Source: Lepagella muris
GTDB taxonomy: Bacteria; Bacteroidota; Bacteroidia; Bacteroidales; Muribaculaceae
DNA length: 64,000 nucleotides
NCBI RefSeq assembly: GCF_004793975.1
Contig: NZ_SRYB01000022.1
Span: 23,434 to 87,433 of the forward strand
Direction of reading: 5' to 3'
The notes below the pieces were generated by a model that was not told the DNA's origin, made no database searches, and saw nothing but the letters and a program-made list of their open reading frames with translations. Positions 45,210 through 54,255 of the stretch are shown here, piece after piece. How positions within the stretch are numbered: position 1 is the stretch's first letter; every line of letters starts with the position of its first letter. A program made the translations under genes and the position numbers.

Positions 45210-47858
45210 TCATTTCCCTTCGAGGGTGCGGTTGATTGCGATTATCTGGTAATCGTAGAAATCGCGTGTCGCACGGTCGGAGGTGGAGAGTCGCTTGCTC
45301 TTGTAGAGGTCGCGTGTCTGGCGCAGCAGGGAGGTCATCATCGGACGCAACTCTGTAGCCGGGAGTGGGGCTTGGTTAAGCAGTATGCGGAAGAATGAAC
45401 GTCCCTCCTCCAACTCTGCCTCTGTCGGGGCATAGCCGCACGGGAATTGCGGAAGGGTGGAGATTGCCATCATCTCGGCAAACTCATCCACGGGTGATAG
45501 TGCTTCGTCGGCACCGTCTGTCAGGGCGGAACTTTTTGATGATTTCGGCTCTTTCGGTTTCAGACCGGAGTATGTGGTCATCACGTCGATTGCAGCCTGC
45601 TGCATGTTGCGTTCCGTTGCGTCAAGAGCTTTCCCCTTGCGGGTGGCATCGAATATTCCGGCGATAGCCTCATCCATATATTCGGGGAGGGTGTAGTTTG
45701 TCTTTGGGTCGAGTTCGCCACCCTCCTTTATGCGCTGCAATGAGGTTGAGAACAGAAGACATGCCACAATGTTGCGTTGCATCTTTGGTCGCCATTCGTA
45801 AGGCTCCTCGAATTTCGCCATAAGCTCAGCGGGCACGAGCCAGTCGGAAGTGCGTGCCTGATTGAGCAGCCATTTCATGGCTGCGCGCTGTTTATCGCGG
45901 GGTATGAATGAACGCTGGGCGAGAGCCTTGCCATCTTTCGGCTTCTCTCCTTGTCTGATCTCCTTGAAGACCACGCCGCCGATGTAGGGGTAGACGTGCC
46001 CGATATGACGCAGATATTGCGAAGCCATTGCCTTATACATATCGGAAAGCGGCTCGAAGTTCTCTCCGGGTTCGCCTGCCCAATCCTCGAAATTATCCAT
46101 GATTATCTTTAGGTTGGAGATAGCCATGTCGCCTGCCTTCAGATGATCGTCGCTGAGGTCTTCCGTCTGATCGGTAGGGTCGATAAGACCGAGGAATTGC
46201 TGTGCTCCGAATTCATACATCGGATCGTCAGCCTTCTCCGCGATCCAACGGTCAAGCACGGGCTTCTCGGCTTCGGGGGTATTTGCGCCGGGGATTAGGC
46301 GATAGCCCCAATTTATTGCGTATATGTCGTATACTCCGATGGGGGGTGGTGTCAGACGCACGCCGCGCTCAAGGTCGCCGGGCTGTGCCACGAAGTTGTT
46401 GCGGGCATAGTCCATGATTGACGGTGTCGTGCCATGCTTCTGGGTGAAGGCGGGATCACGCAGGTTGTCGATGGTGAATGAGTGGGATGCACCCATGTTA
46501 TGCATCAGACCGAGGCAGTGACCGATTTCGTGTGCAGCCACGTAGGTGAGCGACTGATACATCACGTCGTCATCGAATACCTTCTTGCGGACGCGTGGGT
46601 CGACAGCACCGGTCTGGGTGAATCGCCAGTTGTGGACGAGGTTGAGGATGTTGTGATACCAGATGACATCGGCACCGAGAATCTCTCCGGTACGCGGGTC
46701 GGTGTAGGACGGACCCATCGCGTTGGCAGTCGGGGTTACGCAATAGCGCACGCATGAATAGCGTATGTCGTCCGGGTCAAAATCGGGGTCGTCGGTAGGG
46801 TAGTCGCGTGCCTCGATGGCATTCTTGAATCCGGCAGCCTCGAAAGCGGTGTTCCAATATTCGATACCCTCCTTTACTGCACCGCGCCATTTCTCAGGGA
46901 AGGCGGAATCTACATAGAACACAATCTTTTTCTCAGGCTCCACGAGCTGCCCGGCGAAATAGGCTTCACGGTCTTCCGGACGCGGCTGGAGACGGTGGCG
47001 GCTGATAATCTCGTATGTGCGCGATCCATCCTCGTCGGATGAATATCTGTTCTTATATTCAGAGAAGAAACCTACACGCTTATCCTTATATCTGACGGGC
47101 ATAGGGTCGTCAGGAAGCAGCACGATTGAACGCGACATAACCACAGTGTAGGGATTTGTTGCGGTCGGGGTGGTGTAGGCAAGGCGGCTCTTCACCTCAA
47201 TGTTCTCTGGGAATGCCTTCACGGAGATCACGCCGGAGCCGTCGGGATAGAACGTGCCTTTAATGCCGTCCTTGCCGCCGAGAAGTTTTGACAGCGGGTT
47301 GGGCTGCTTTATGGGGGATATCGATTTCTCGTTGCCGCCGAAGAAGGATGTGGCGTCGATATACACCTTGCCGTTCTCCTTATGCTCGATCTTGAAGCTT
47401 TTGAGCACAGGCTCGCTGAAGTTGCGCTCAAACGATGGCTTTATAGGATCGCCGTCGGGCACGTGGCTCGTGGTCTGTGGCAACTGCATGTAGACGTTGA
47501 GGTCATCACGGGTGAAACGTATGATTTCTGATGAGATCATCTGTCCTGCCGCCCAGTCGGTGGGTTGAGACAATGAGTTGACGCGGTTCACCAGCAGGTA
47601 GGTGTGGTTGAGCGCGGAGTCGGGTATCTCTACAATAAGCTTACCTTTCTTGTCGAAATATGTATTGAATAGTCCGTGACTCACTTTGGAGTCTTTTATC
47701 TTCTTGTGGAAATCAGCACTGTCCTTAGCCTCACCCTTAAGCTCGACTTTGGGAAGCTCGACTTTTTTCTTCTTCTTTGCCGAGATGTCGGCAGGAGACA
47801 ACATAAGCCCTGCACTGATAAGCAGTATTGTGGATAATGGTACAAGATGATGTTTCAT
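45210..47858 (-). CDS. Secreted zinc metalloprotease, DUF5117/DUF4953 type
   Basis: 882-residue protein with a metzincin zinc site HEIGHCLGLMH starting at residue 443 (46532-46500). The preceding DUF5117-like region (IIRFTRDDLNVYMQLPQT, YRYKDKRVGFF-type strands) and the following long helical domain match the large zinc-dependent metalloproteases found in Bacteroidetes. The start at 47858 gives a clean signal peptide (MKHHLVPLSTILLISAGLML); a longer upstream frame has no promoter support. Probably periplasmic or surface peptidase supplying the SusC/SusD pair encoded directly downstream. Confidence 0.88.
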   Translation of the reverse strand: MKHHLVPLSTILLISAGLMLSPADISAKKKKKVELPKVELKGEAKDSADFHKKIKDSKVSHGLFNTYFDKKGKLIVEIPDSALNHTYLLVNRVNSLSQPTDWAAGQMISSEIIRFTRDDLNVYMQLPQTTSHVPDGDPIKPSFERNFSEPVLKSFKIEHKENGKVYIDATSFFGGNEKSISPIKQPNPLSKLLGGKDGIKGTFYPDGSGVISVKAFPENIEVKSRLAYTTPTATNPYTVVMSRSIVLLPDDPMPVRYKDKRVGFFSEYKNRYSSDEDGSRTYEIISRHRLQPRPEDREAYFAGQLVEPEKKIVFYVDSAFPEKWRGAVKEGIEYWNTAFEAAGFKNAIEARDYPTDDPDFDPDDIRYSCVRYCVTPTANAMGPSYTDPRTGEILGADVIWYHNILNLVHNWRFTQTGAVDPRVRKKVFDDDVMYQSLTYVAAHEIGHCLGLMHNMGASHSFTIDNLRDPAFTQKHGTTPSIMDYARNNFVAQPGDLERGVRLTPPPIGVYDIYAINWGYRLIPGANTPEAEKPVLDRWIAEKADDPMYEFGAQQFLGLIDPTDQTEDLSDDHLKAGDMAISNLKIIMDNFEDWAGEPGENFEPLSDMYKAMASQYLRHIGHVYPYIGGVVFKEIRQGEKPKDGKALAQRSFIPRDKQRAAMKWLLNQARTSDWLVPAELMAKFEEPYEWRPKMQRNIVACLLFSTSLQRIKEGGELDPKTNYTLPEYMDEAIAGIFDATRKGKALDATERNMQQAAIDVMTTYSGLKPKEPKSSKSSALTDGADEALSPVDEFAEMMAISTLPQFPCGYAPTEAELEEGRSFFRILLNQAPLPATELRPMMTSLLRQTRDLYKSKRLSTSDRATRDFYDYQIIAINRTLEGK

Positions 47859-47958
47859 AGCTTGGTTATTAGTATGAATTAAAATTCCTATGTGTGTCAG
47901 GATATTTACCGTAGCCCGTAGATATACGGGCATTGGAAAAATAATAGTTCCCCGCATG

Positions 47959-47989
47959 CAAAGATACACAAATGATATGAATTTGGAAA
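47959..47989 (-). promoter_or_regulatory. Promoter of metalloprotease-SusC-SusD unit
   Basis: Minus strand TTTC at 47989-47986, 19 nt, then TATCTTTG at 47966-47959. The -7 box is perfect and the -33 box differs from TTTG at one base. Predicted leader to ATG 47858 is about 95 nt. Confidence 0.6.
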
Positions 47990-48301
47990 TAGTATTAAGT
48001 ATAAATTTTAAATATTTAACTGACATCGGTTGGCAAGCATTGGAAGTATAACAGTTATAGATATTTTTTTAGTTTTTGTAAATATTGGATTGTTATTGAT
48101 AACCACGTGATTATGCGGTGTGTTTAATATGTGTGCCGACGAATGGCGGAAGTGGGTTGACCAATGGATGCCATGTAAAATTTTTTCAGATTATATAACG
48201 TTCATGATGTTTTCTTTTTTAAGAAAATGTAACACTCATAATGTGTCAGATGCCCCCATCTCCTCTAAACCATCTCCTCTAAACCATCAACCATCAACCA
48301 T
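47990..48301. other. AT-rich intergenic stretch with short tandem repeats
   Basis: No gene is seen. It contains an imperfect palindrome ATAAnCACGTGnTTAT around 48098-48113, a tandem pair of the 14-mer CCATCTCCTCTAAA (48256-48269 and 48270-48283) and then CCATCAA units (48284-48301). The repeats look like slippage-prone simple sequence. The palindrome could bind a dimeric regulator but has no obvious target promoter. Confidence 0.5.
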
Positions 48302-48333
48302 AAAAAAGAGGAGACCGGAATTTCGGTCTCCTC
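48302..48333 (-). terminator. Terminator of the LRR protein gene
   Basis: A perfect 10-bp stem GAGGAGACCG (48308-48317) with CGGTCTCCTC (48324-48333) and a 6-nt loop. On the minus strand it is followed by six T (48307-48302). It begins 24 bp after the stop codon. Confidence 0.85.
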
Positions 48334-48356
48334 AAGCGCAAATAGATAAACAGGTA

Positions 48357-50891
48357 TTATTTCACGATTACCTTTGTAGTGGTCTTGCCTTGGCGACGGA
48401 TGTAGATTCCGGCTTCCTTACCGCTTACCTTTATGCCCTGAAGGTTGAAGTATTCCACTTCTGCATCATCTGCAGTTTCGATTTCATCTACAGCAGAGCT
48501 GTTTGCGGAGATCTCTACCGGGATTGTCTTGAGGGTAAGTTTGGGGAATTCTGCATTTGTCATGGCGCAGACAGCATCGCTGAACGATTTGTTGAACGTG
48601 AACACGCCGTCTGCCACGCTGAAGTCTGTGTCGGCAATTGCTTCCTCTCCGGCAGTCCAAGCGAATACGGTGGCGGTCTCGCCTACGGTAGCCTGTACGG
48701 AAAGGTCGATAACGCCGTCATTGGCTGTTACTTCCACGTCGGACTGCGGTGCGTAGGTCAATGTGCCGTTTACCGACTTCACGCCCGGAAGTGTGGCGAA
48801 GGTGAAGGCATTGTTGGAGATATTGACGTTGTTGGCGTTCTCCGGAAGTGTGAGGCAATCGGCTTCACCCAGTTTGTTATAGGTAAGGAAGATGTTGATT
48901 TTGCCGTTGGCAGTGAGACCGGAGCCGTCGAATGTGGTCAGGTTGTTGTAGTTCAGCGTGAGAGATGTGATTGATGCGCTTACAGGCTTGAAGTCGGTGT
49001 AGCCATTACCGATAAGCGTTGCGGATGTGAGGTTCTCAGCCTTTGAGAGGTCATAGCTAATACCGGTGAAGCTTCCTATGAAAGTCTTGATTGCGGGAAG
49101 TTTGCCGAAGTCAAGGTTTTCAACAGCATTCTCGCCATACACTTTCTCGGAGATTCCATAGTTGGAAAGGTCAAGGTTAGTGAGCTCGGGGAGTTCTGCC
49201 GAGAATGCTTTCAGTTTGTTGGCTTTCATCTTCACGTTGAGAAGCTCCTTGTTGTTGCTGAGGTCGATTTCAGCCAATGCATTGTTCTCAAGAGAGAGTT
49301 TCTTTAGGGCAGTGAGTTTTGAGAGGTCGATTGCATTGATTACGGCGGAAGTGGCAACACCTGCCTGTGTGTCGATCTCTGCATTTGCCACAAGATTCTC
49401 CACAGTTGAGGCGGTACCCTTAATCTGAATCTTGTCACCCTTCACAGTTCCGGTTATCTCTTCGGGAGAGTAGTCATAGCCGAGTTTCGCTACAGTGACA
49501 GGACCATCAAATTCGCCGTCGCCCCAGTCGATATAGATGTTCTGACCTTCGGAATCGCAGAGACCGAAAGTGAGGTTGTCGGCATTCTCAGCTTTGGTCA
49601 CGTCCATCGTCAGCATGACGGGAAGCAGCTCTACGGAAGTTGCGGCTGTAGTCGAGAGTGTGAGATTGGGGAATACCTCATTGGTGATCTGTGCGGAGAG
49701 GGAATCTACCGGCAGGTTGAACTGGAATACGCCGGGAGCTGTCACACTGTATTGAGCGTTGTCGCCTTCAGTGGTAAGGTCCACGGGGGCGTCGCTACCG
49801 TCAAAGTAAGCTGTCCATTTGAATATTGACTCAGTTTCGCCCACCTTAGCTTGTGCTGACAGATCAACAATATTCTTGCCGTTGAGCGGGTTGAGGATAG
49901 CCTGCTGGTCGGAATATACGAAGTTGGTTGCATTTACGGTCGGGAGTGTGGCGAAGGAGAATGCATTGAAAGAGAGGTTCAGTCTCGTCATCTTATCCTC
50001 AGTCGTGTCAGGCAACTTTATGGATTTTAGATTATTGTGGTTCAGCATCACAGCCGCTTTCTTAGCCACCATTTGAGTGAGGTCGATTGTGGTGAAGCGG
50101 TTCCACTGTGCGTTGAATGTGTTGAGCGCAGTGTTCTGAGTGACATCGATAGATGAGAGGTCGCAGCAGTTGGCGTTCAGTGTTTTCAGACTTTTGTTGG
50201 AAGATATGTCGAAACTTCCGAAAAGTCCCATCTTAGAGGCGGAATTGCCGTTGACGTTTAGAGTTGTCAGATTGGGCAGGTTGCTCCATTTTGAACCAAG
50301 CACCTGGTTATCTCCGGCATCCTCATTCTTTTCTCCGGAATTGATATTTACGTTGTTGCTGACGTTGATTGAGGTCAGCACTTCAGATTCCGGAAGTGTC
50401 AGTTTTGTAAGCTGGTTGTCGGACGTGTTAAGAGTCTCGAGTGATTCCATACCGGAAACATCAAGGGTGGTCAGCTTGTTTTTTCCAAGGTCTAACTGCT
50501 TGACTCCTTTCAGAAGAGAAAAGTCGGCGGATATGATGTAGACATCCGCATCGTCTGAAAGATCTTTCGTGAGATCAAGATAATTTATGATTGCCGGATC
50601 AGAAGCATATACTGTGATTGTCTTACCGGCGATTGTGCCCGCGATTTCTGAGAAGACCCATCCTTCACCATCATAGTCGGCGATCTTGTAGTCGTTCAAT
50701 TCACCGTTGCCCCAATCCACCTGAATGTCGGTGCCATTGATTGCAGAAACGTTGAATGTGATTTTACTTTCAATGGCAGCCTCATCCACGGAGAATGAGA
50801 ATGCCGAAACCATCGCGTTGTCGTCGGCGAATGCCGGCGAAGCATAACCGAGCGCGAGGGCGAGCAATGAATAAGTAAAGATTCTTTTCAT
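48357..50891 (-). CDS. Secreted leucine-rich repeat protein with duplicated module
   Basis: 844 residues with signal peptide (MKRIFTYSLLALALGYASPAFA). The protein is an internal duplication: each half has a beta domain with a DWGnGE / DWGDGE motif, a run of short LRRs (LDLGKNKLTTLDVSG; LSLENNALAEIDLSN), and a closing module with NAF.FATLP followed by IDLS.QA.VGET...F.WTA. The C-terminus VEYFNLQGIKV..GIYIRRQG..TTKVIVK matches the tail of the 39412-40233 protein, a sorting-like signal. A cell-surface adhesion or binding role is plausible, as for BspA-like LRR proteins, but unproven. Confidence 0.8.
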   Translation of the reverse strand: MKRIFTYSLLALALGYASPAFADDNAMVSAFSFSVDEAAIESKITFNVSAINGTDIQVDWGNGELNDYKIADYDGEGWVFSEIAGTIAGKTITVYASDPAIINYLDLTKDLSDDADVYIISADFSLLKGVKQLDLGKNKLTTLDVSGMESLETLNTSDNQLTKLTLPESEVLTSINVSNNVNINSGEKNEDAGDNQVLGSKWSNLPNLTTLNVNGNSASKMGLFGSFDISSNKSLKTLNANCCDLSSIDVTQNTALNTFNAQWNRFTTIDLTQMVAKKAAVMLNHNNLKSIKLPDTTEDKMTRLNLSFNAFSFATLPTVNATNFVYSDQQAILNPLNGKNIVDLSAQAKVGETESIFKWTAYFDGSDAPVDLTTEGDNAQYSVTAPGVFQFNLPVDSLSAQITNEVFPNLTLSTTAATSVELLPVMLTMDVTKAENADNLTFGLCDSEGQNIYIDWGDGEFDGPVTVAKLGYDYSPEEITGTVKGDKIQIKGTASTVENLVANAEIDTQAGVATSAVINAIDLSKLTALKKLSLENNALAEIDLSNNKELLNVKMKANKLKAFSAELPELTNLDLSNYGISEKVYGENAVENLDFGKLPAIKTFIGSFTGISYDLSKAENLTSATLIGNGYTDFKPVSASITSLTLNYNNLTTFDGSGLTANGKINIFLTYNKLGEADCLTLPENANNVNISNNAFTFATLPGVKSVNGTLTYAPQSDVEVTANDGVIDLSVQATVGETATVFAWTAGEEAIADTDFSVADGVFTFNKSFSDAVCAMTNAEFPKLTLKTIPVEISANSSAVDEIETADDAEVEYFNLQGIKVSGKEAGIYIRRQGKTTTKVIVK

Positions 50892-50952
50892 AAATTATTG
50901 GGTTTAAATGAAATGGGAAATAATAGTTACTTTCTCGTTTTTTTCTTGGCGA

Positions 50953-50984
50953 CTAAGGTAAGAAGAATAATTCTTAATGACAAA
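50953..50984 (-). promoter_or_regulatory. Promoter of the LRR protein gene
   Basis: Minus strand TTTG at 50984-50981, 20 nt, then TACCTTAG at 50960-50953 (one mismatch to TAnnTTTG). Predicted start near 50946 leaves a leader of about 55 nt. Confidence 0.5.
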
Positions 50985-51072
50985 TTTTGTACAATAAATC
51001 TTATAAATTTTATAAATCTTATTTGCTAAAAATTTTTTTTGCTTTGAAATAGATTAGACAATTTCAATTGAT

Positions 51073-51080
51073 TAACTTTG
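51073..51080 (+). promoter_or_regulatory. -7 box of the serine hydrolase gene
   Basis: TAACTTTG followed by C matches TAnnTTTG. The nearest TTTG upstream (51043) is too far (26 nt) to be a good -33 element. Start near 51087 would exclude the upstream TTG at 51115 only weakly, but ATG 51133 also begins a proper signal peptide. Confidence 0.45.
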
Positions 51081-51132
51081 CAGACGGTTTTCGCAAAGAT
51101 GGTTTTCCGTCGGATTGCGGACGCGGAATGTG

Positions 51133-52437
51133 ATGAAGAAGTCAGATGTAAGAAAAGGAACGATGTGGCTGATATTGTTTTCAATGTCGGTGTTTATACT
51201 AATCCATATTCACTACCTGTTTGGGGTGTCGTGTACCAAATCGCCGGAAAAGCATGTCGAAGCCAAATCCGGAGTCCGCTGGAGCGACACGTTGTCTAAC
51301 CGTGCGTCGTTCATAGCCTCGCTTGCTCCGATGGATAATGATATCGAACGTTTCATGCGTAAATGGGAGATAAAGGGCATCTCGTTTGCCGTGACCCGGC
51401 ATGACTCGTTGCTATATGCCAAGGGGTATGGCATGGCGGATGTGTCTGCCGGTAAGACTATGGATGCGTCCACTATTATGAGGATGGCATCTGTATCGAA
51501 ATTGGTTACTGCTGTCGGAATAATGAAATTATGTGAGAATGGGAAACTGAGTCTTGACAGTAAGGTGTTTGGCGAGGATGGCATACTTAACGACACCGTC
51601 TATACCAACGCGATGCGCGACCCGAGGATGAGGGATATCACTGTCGATCATCTTCTGCGCCATAAGGGTGGGTTCACTCTCGGTGCCGGCGACCCGATGT
51701 TTAACACCAAGGATATTATGGCAGTCAAGAGGCTGACTACACCTCCCACGAATGAGGAGCTGACGAAGATTGTGTTGGGCAGACGGCTCGGGTTCACTCC
51801 CGGGGCGGGGAGAAGATATAGTAATTTCGGCTATATGCTGCTTTCGCTCGTGATTGAGAGAGTGACCGACATGAACTATTGGGATTATATCCGGGAGGCG
51901 GTCTTGGAGCCGGCGGGTGCGTATCAGTTCCGTCCTGCCACCAACTATTATGCCGATCGTCATGATAAGGAGACTCGGTATTATCCGCCGGACAATGAGT
52001 TGGTGGAGGAGTTTAACGGTAGCGGCAACATGGTGGAGAGAGTGTATGGTGGAAGCAACGTCAACGGATTGATGGGTGCCGGAGGATGGGTGGCATCGGC
52101 TGCTGATCTTGCGCGTCTGGTTGCGGCTATCGATGGCGAGCCGGGTGTGAAGAACATATTGAGCGATGAGAGCATCAGCACGATGACCTCTTACGATGAG
52201 AAGGAGAATATGAGCCGGGGGTGGGGTGAGATAAGTCCCGACGGGAGATGGCGACGCACCGGCACGCTCAGTTCGACGCATGCGCTTGTGGAGCGTTATC
52301 CGCAAGGCGACTGTTGGGTGATACTGACCAATAGTGGCGTCTGGACTGGTCATCATTTCTCACGCGACTTGCAGCGGCTCATCGAACGGCTCCGCAGTCG
52401 TTATGGCAACGAGCTACCGCGCCGCAACCTCTGGTAA
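51133..52437 (+). CDS. Beta-lactamase-family serine hydrolase lipoprotein
   Basis: 434-residue class C beta-lactamase-like (S12-type) hydrolase. The N-terminal signal ends GVSC, a probable lipobox. Catalytic motifs: SVSK (SxxK, in RMASVSKLVTAVGI), YSN (YxN, in RRYSNFGYML) and RTG in place of KTG/HTG near the end. Relatives include penicillin-binding protein-like esterases and D-aminopeptidases; real beta-lactamase activity is unlikely to be the main role. The 3' third of this gene is duplicated at the far edge of the downstream island (63591-64000), making it the left landmark of that insertion. Confidence 0.85.
   Translation: MKKSDVRKGTMWLILFSMSVFILIHIHYLFGVSCTKSPEKHVEAKSGVRWSDTLSNRASFIASLAPMDNDIERFMRKWEIKGISFAVTRHDSLLYAKGYGMADVSAGKTMDASTIMRMASVSKLVTAVGIMKLCENGKLSLDSKVFGEDGILNDTVYTNAMRDPRMRDITVDHLLRHKGGFTLGAGDPMFNTKDIMAVKRLTTPPTNEELTKIVLGRRLGFTPGAGRRYSNFGYMLLSLVIERVTDMNYWDYIREAVLEPAGAYQFRPATNYYADRHDKETRYYPPDNELVEEFNGSGNMVERVYGGSNVNGLMGAGGWVASAADLARLVAAIDGEPGVKNILSDESISTMTSYDEKENMSRGWGEISPDGRWRRTGTLSSTHALVERYPQGDCWVILTNSGVWTGHHFSRDLQRLIERLRSRYGNELPRRNLW
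51995..52403 (+). repeat. Left copy of long direct repeat flanking the defense island
   Basis: This part of the serine hydrolase gene recurs at 63591-64000 with 10 substitutions and one inserted G. The repeat continues to the window edge, so its full length is unknown. The copies are 11,596 bp apart at their left ends. Confidence 0.95.
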
Positions 52438-52582
52438 CACAGCCCACCTCAATTGGTAATAGGAGATTTAAAAACGAAGTGGAAACACTTCAAATTAACT
52501 TCGAGTAACGTAACGCAAGATTCAAAAATATTTACTAACTTTGCATATTAAAACAACCTATAAACGACCAAAGTAATGAGAA

Positions 52583-52891
52583 ATGACGGATTATGCTCCA
52601 TTTAGGTGTACAATGCCGCATTTTCGATGCAGTCAACGAGTGGCTGAGATTCCGCGCAAACGAGTGCTGGGCGAAGATTGTATCGGCTATGCCGAGTGCA
52701 GCCGGAATTGCGCAGAGGCGAACTACAATGATGCCGACCCCAATATCGGCATATCGTTGAACCCTTCGTTCCTTGGGGTTGAAGTCTGCAACAAGGCTGA
52801 TATCCAACTTGGCAACGAATGGCAAGATATCGCACCGCTCGTTTCAGACGGTGAAGCGGAGACTTCTGCCGTTTTGGACTTCGCAGACTAG
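52583..52891 (+). CDS. Doubtful ORF or gene remnant at the island edge
   Basis: A 102-codon frame, not recognised. The second half (NPSFLGVEVCNKADIQLG and WQDIAPLVSDGEAETSAVLDFAD) looks protein-like, while the first half is Cys/Arg-rich and implausible. Another frame over the first half (from ATG 52593) gives RIFDAVNEWLRFRANECWAK, which looks more natural, so a frameshifted remnant is possible. A -7 box TAACTTTG lies at 52536-52543. The rest of 52438-53006 shows only a small GAAGTG/CACTTC hairpin at 52476-52491. Confidence 0.25.
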   Translation: MTDYAPFRCTMPHFRCSQRVAEIPRKRVLGEDCIGYAECSRNCAEANYNDADPNIGISLNPSFLGVEVCNKADIQLGNEWQDIAPLVSDGEAETSAVLDFAD

Positions 52892-53006
52892 TTATGTTTA
52901 GTCCGCTGACAACGACATCACAATCGTTTCGCATTATATACTGAGCGGTAACGCCACCTGAAAATAGACCAATCTGCGCGAACGATATGTAAAACAAATT
53001 TTCGGA

Positions 53007-53070
53007 GTTCCCGAGTAGTTAGTATAGGCTTTGGTCGGCCTTTAGGTGCTACCCGGAAACTTCTTTTTTT
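53007..53070 (+). terminator. Terminator-like hairpin abutting the first methyltransferase start
   Basis: An outer stem of 10 pairs in 12 (53007-53018 with 53049-53060) and an inner AGGC/GCCT stem (53026-53029 with 53038-53041) are followed by TTCTTTTTTT at 53061-53070. The ATG at 53071 follows directly. It may end upstream transcripts, or attenuate expression of the restriction-modification operon. If transcripts from upstream must pass it, translation would have to begin right at the T-run. Confidence 0.55.
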
Positions 53071-54255
53071 ATGGAATATTTACTTCGACATAAATATTTA
53101 GAGCATATACAGAAGCATCAACGCGATGCTTTTGTATCCTCCCTGGGTGAATTACAGTTATCTGAAGAAGGGTTTATTCTTCCTTTTTCCGATTGTAATT
53201 ATACCTGTATGGATAAATACGACAGCGTGAATGCTTCTAATGTTTGTGCACTTTCTTTCTTCTCTGGTTGTGGAGGTCTTGACATCGGGGTTCAACTTGG
53301 TGGCGCGAAAGTTATAAGCAGTTTGGATTTTGAACCCGTTGCCGTACAAACGCTGAAGGCCAATCCCTTTTTCGCACACTCTACTCATGAGTGCGCGGAC
53401 ATTAGAGATAAAAAAGGTGCCGACTACAGTTCCTTGCTTAAATCGCACAACCCGGAGAAATTGATTATTGTAGGTGGACCTCCTTGTCAACCATTCTCTA
53501 AAGCCGGTTATTGGATAACTAACGAAAAACGTAAAGGCATCAATGATGAACGTAATATGGTCTATGAGTATCTTCGGATAATAGATGAAATTAGGCCTGA
53601 CGGCATCATTTTAGAAAATGTTGAAAGTATGCTTCACCCTACCAATAAAGCAATAGTGGAGCATATTGAACAGCGTTTTGTTGCAATGGGATATCATGTT
53701 AGACGATACTTAATCAATGCTCTTGCTTTAGGAATTCCGCAAAAACGCAAAAGAGTGATTTTCTTTGCATCTTTGAAACCATTCAAGGACGATTTGACTT
53801 TCTTGTCTGAGGAAGAAATCGTGAAAGTGAATGTCCTTGACTGGATTGGACGTTTCGACTCCGAAACTTTATCCGAATCAGAAGAAACCACCAAAGGCAA
53901 AACTTATGATTTCGAGTTGTCGGAAGTTCCTCCTGGCCACAATTACATTGCTCTCTCAGCAAGAGACGGCTACCCAAATCCTAAGTTTGTTGCGAACAAA
54001 CGCTTTTGGAATTTCCTGCTAAAACTTCACCCTCTTCAACCATCATGGACTATCGCAGCTCAACCTGGTCCTTGGGTCGGACCCTTTCATTGGAACAACC
54101 GACGACTTAGGGTTCGTGAAATCGCCTCTATTCAAACATTTCCTATGGATTATGTTTTTGAAGGGACGCGCAGAGCGATACAAAAACAAATTGGCAATGC
54201 TGTCCCTTCACTTTTAGGAAAGGCAGCAACCGAATATTTAATTTCTCAATTATGA
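53071..54255 (+). CDS. DNA (cytosine-5) methyltransferase 1, LlaJI-like
   Basis: 394-residue C5-methyltransferase. Motif I FFSGCGGLDIG at 63-73, motif IV GGPPCQPFS with the nucleophile C139, motif VI LENV at 181-184, motif VIII QKRKRV, motif X QIGNAVP near the end. The N-terminal 55 residues precede the catalytic core and the true start might be Met47. It overlaps a second C5 enzyme by 4 bp (ATGA). Paired C5 enzymes next to McrB/McrC-like genes match the LlaJI layout, where each methylates one strand of an asymmetric site. Confidence 0.93.
   Translation: MEYLLRHKYLEHIQKHQRDAFVSSLGELQLSEEGFILPFSDCNYTCMDKYDSVNASNVCALSFFSGCGGLDIGVQLGGAKVISSLDFEPVAVQTLKANPFFAHSTHECADIRDKKGADYSSLLKSHNPEKLIIVGGPPCQPFSKAGYWITNEKRKGINDERNMVYEYLRIIDEIRPDGIILENVESMLHPTNKAIVEHIEQRFVAMGYHVRRYLINALALGIPQKRKRVIFFASLKPFKDDLTFLSEEEIVKVNVLDWIGRFDSETLSESEETTKGKTYDFELSEVPPGHNYIALSARDGYPNPKFVANKRFWNFLLKLHPLQPSWTIAAQPGPWVGPFHWNNRRLRVREIASIQTFPMDYVFEGTRRAIQKQIGNAVPSLLGKAATEYLISQL

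Noticed and set aside
47859..48026. 56-residue N-terminal extension of the zinc metalloprotease
   Set aside because: It crosses the predicted promoter at 47959-47989 and would hide the clean signal peptide that starts at 47858.
48098..48113. CACGTG-centred palindrome as an operator
   Set aside because: No promoter element or regulator gene is close by; one occurrence is not enough to call a site.
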